Below are positions 4,976 to 5,543 of a stretch of 5,543 bases of DNA, piece by piece. The stretch covers positions 1 to 5,543 of the forward strand of contig CAJCJE010000784.1 of NCBI GenBank assembly GCA_903970565.1, written 5' to 3'. A model generated the notes under the pieces. The model was not told the origin of the DNA. It was given only the letters and a program-made list of their open reading frames with translations, and searched no databases. This DNA comes from Candidatus Melainabacteria bacterium. GTDB lineage: Bacteria; Actinomycetota; Actinomycetes; Mycobacteriales; Pseudonocardiaceae. Position 1 is the stretch's first letter, and each line of letters starts with the position of its first letter. The translations under genes and the position numbers were made by a program.

Positions 4976-5542
4976 TTACGACGAAACGCCGATCTCACTG
5001 AAGTCGTACATGCCGTACGCCTGAGAGGCGTAGACGTTGGTGAGCCTGGGGTTCCGGTACAACAGGGCCGTCGCGTACACCAGGGGCACGATGGTGGCGT
5101 CACCCATGACGAGCTTGTCGACCTGGCCGTAGATCTGGTTGCGCTGGCTCTCGCTGGCGCTGCCGGCCGCCTGGTTGAGCAGCGTGTCCACCTGAGGGTT
5201 GTTCTCTTCCTCAAGGTTGCTGTTACCAGAGGACTTGATCGACTGACCGTCCACGATCTGCTGGAGGAAGCCGAAGCCGGTCGGCCAGTCCGACTGCCAG
5301 CCCGCCAGCATGATGCCGAGGTCGTGCTGGTGCACGTAGTTCGGCACGCCGGCGAAGTCGCTGTAGTACTCACCGGAGGGGAAGGACTGGATGTCGGTGG
5401 TGATGCCGACCTTCTGCAACGATTCCTGCACGGCCTGCGCGGAGTTCATCTCGGTGTCGCGGTCACTTCGGGCCGAGATGTTCACCGAGAAGCCGTTGGG
5501 CTTGCCACACAGCGCGAGCTGCTGCTTGGCCTTGGTGTCGTC
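4976..5542 (-). CDS. Family-5 peptide-binding protein of the ABC importer, C-terminal part only
   Basis: Only the last 188 residues and the TAA stop are present; the start, signal peptide and lipobox lie beyond the right edge. The frame is read from 5542, the first complete codon, not from the internal GTG at 5485. The protein is the extracytoplasmic receptor that captures peptides and delivers them to the permease. The segment matches the C-terminal lobe of SBP_bac_5 proteins. After a KPNGFSVNIS strand it has the helix SAQAVQESLQKVGI, then GEYYSDFAG, then the ligand-proximal GWQSDWPTGFGFL (a common GW.aDWP form in actinomycetes), and near the end YGMYDFSEIGVS. The next gene is the permease. 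Oligopeptide or dipeptide substrates are the family norm, but nickel, sugar or other ligands occur in the same family, so the ligand is not determined. Confidence 0.88.
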   Translation of the reverse strand, partial: DDTKAKQQLALCGKPNGFSVNISARSDRDTEMNSAQAVQESLQKVGITTDIQSFPSGEYYSDFAGVPNYVHQHDLGIMLAGWQSDWPTGFGFLQQIVDGQSIKSSGNSNLEEENNPQVDTLLNQAAGSASESQRNQIYGQVDKLVMGDATIVPLVYATALLYRNPRLTNVYASQAYGMYDFSEIGVSS

Positions 5543-5543
5543 G

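Overview
The window looks like part of a high-GC actinomycete chromosome (Actinomycetota). The coding DNA is strongly GC-rich in third positions, GTG starts are common, intergenic gaps carry GC-rich hairpins, and the protein families are typical of soil actinomycetes. Genus-level assignment is not possible from what I can see. All supported genes lie on the minus strand, so gene order reads from the right end of the window to the left.

Right and centre (5543 to 1632): the 3' part of an oligopeptide/dipeptide ABC importer operon. In transcription order it holds the C-terminal 188 residues of a family-5 solute-binding protein (cut by the window edge), a DppB/OppB-type permease, and two ATPases of the DppD and DppF types. 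The permease stop and the first ATPase start share one base (TGATG), so those two are translationally coupled. The other two junctions are 72 and 108 bp gaps. Each contains a perfect 12-bp GC-rich hairpin just after the preceding stop codon, a likely means of setting unequal expression within the operon. No DppC/OppC permease lies between DppB and DppD; it probably sits upstream of the binding protein, beyond the window, as in BldK-like actinomycete operons.

Middle-left (1631 to 1002): a 630-bp stretch without a confident gene. The part next to the importer is GC-rich and has possible terminator hairpins and a doubtful 81-aa ORF. The part from about 1205 to 1395 is an AT-rich island (about 28 to 40 % GC per 60-bp line) containing several dyads and three copies of an ATGACGTKAAC-like motif. 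It is the best candidate for the control region of the gene that follows.

Left (1001 to 225): a secreted G1-family (eqolisin, Peptidase_A4) glutamic endopeptidase of 258 aa, with a signal peptide, a short His/Arg/Lys-containing propeptide and a catalytic domain that has no Lys, Arg, His or Cys. A long hairpin at 154-192 follows the gene. A secreted acid protease beside a peptide importer suggests a protein-scavenging pair, but no shared regulation can be shown. From 1 to 153 I see no supportable gene, only a short AT-rich patch at about 30-62.

I did not find a clearly new multi-gene system. The most notable signals are the extreme charge pattern of the peptidase, the motif cluster in the AT-rich island and the hairpins inside the importer operon.
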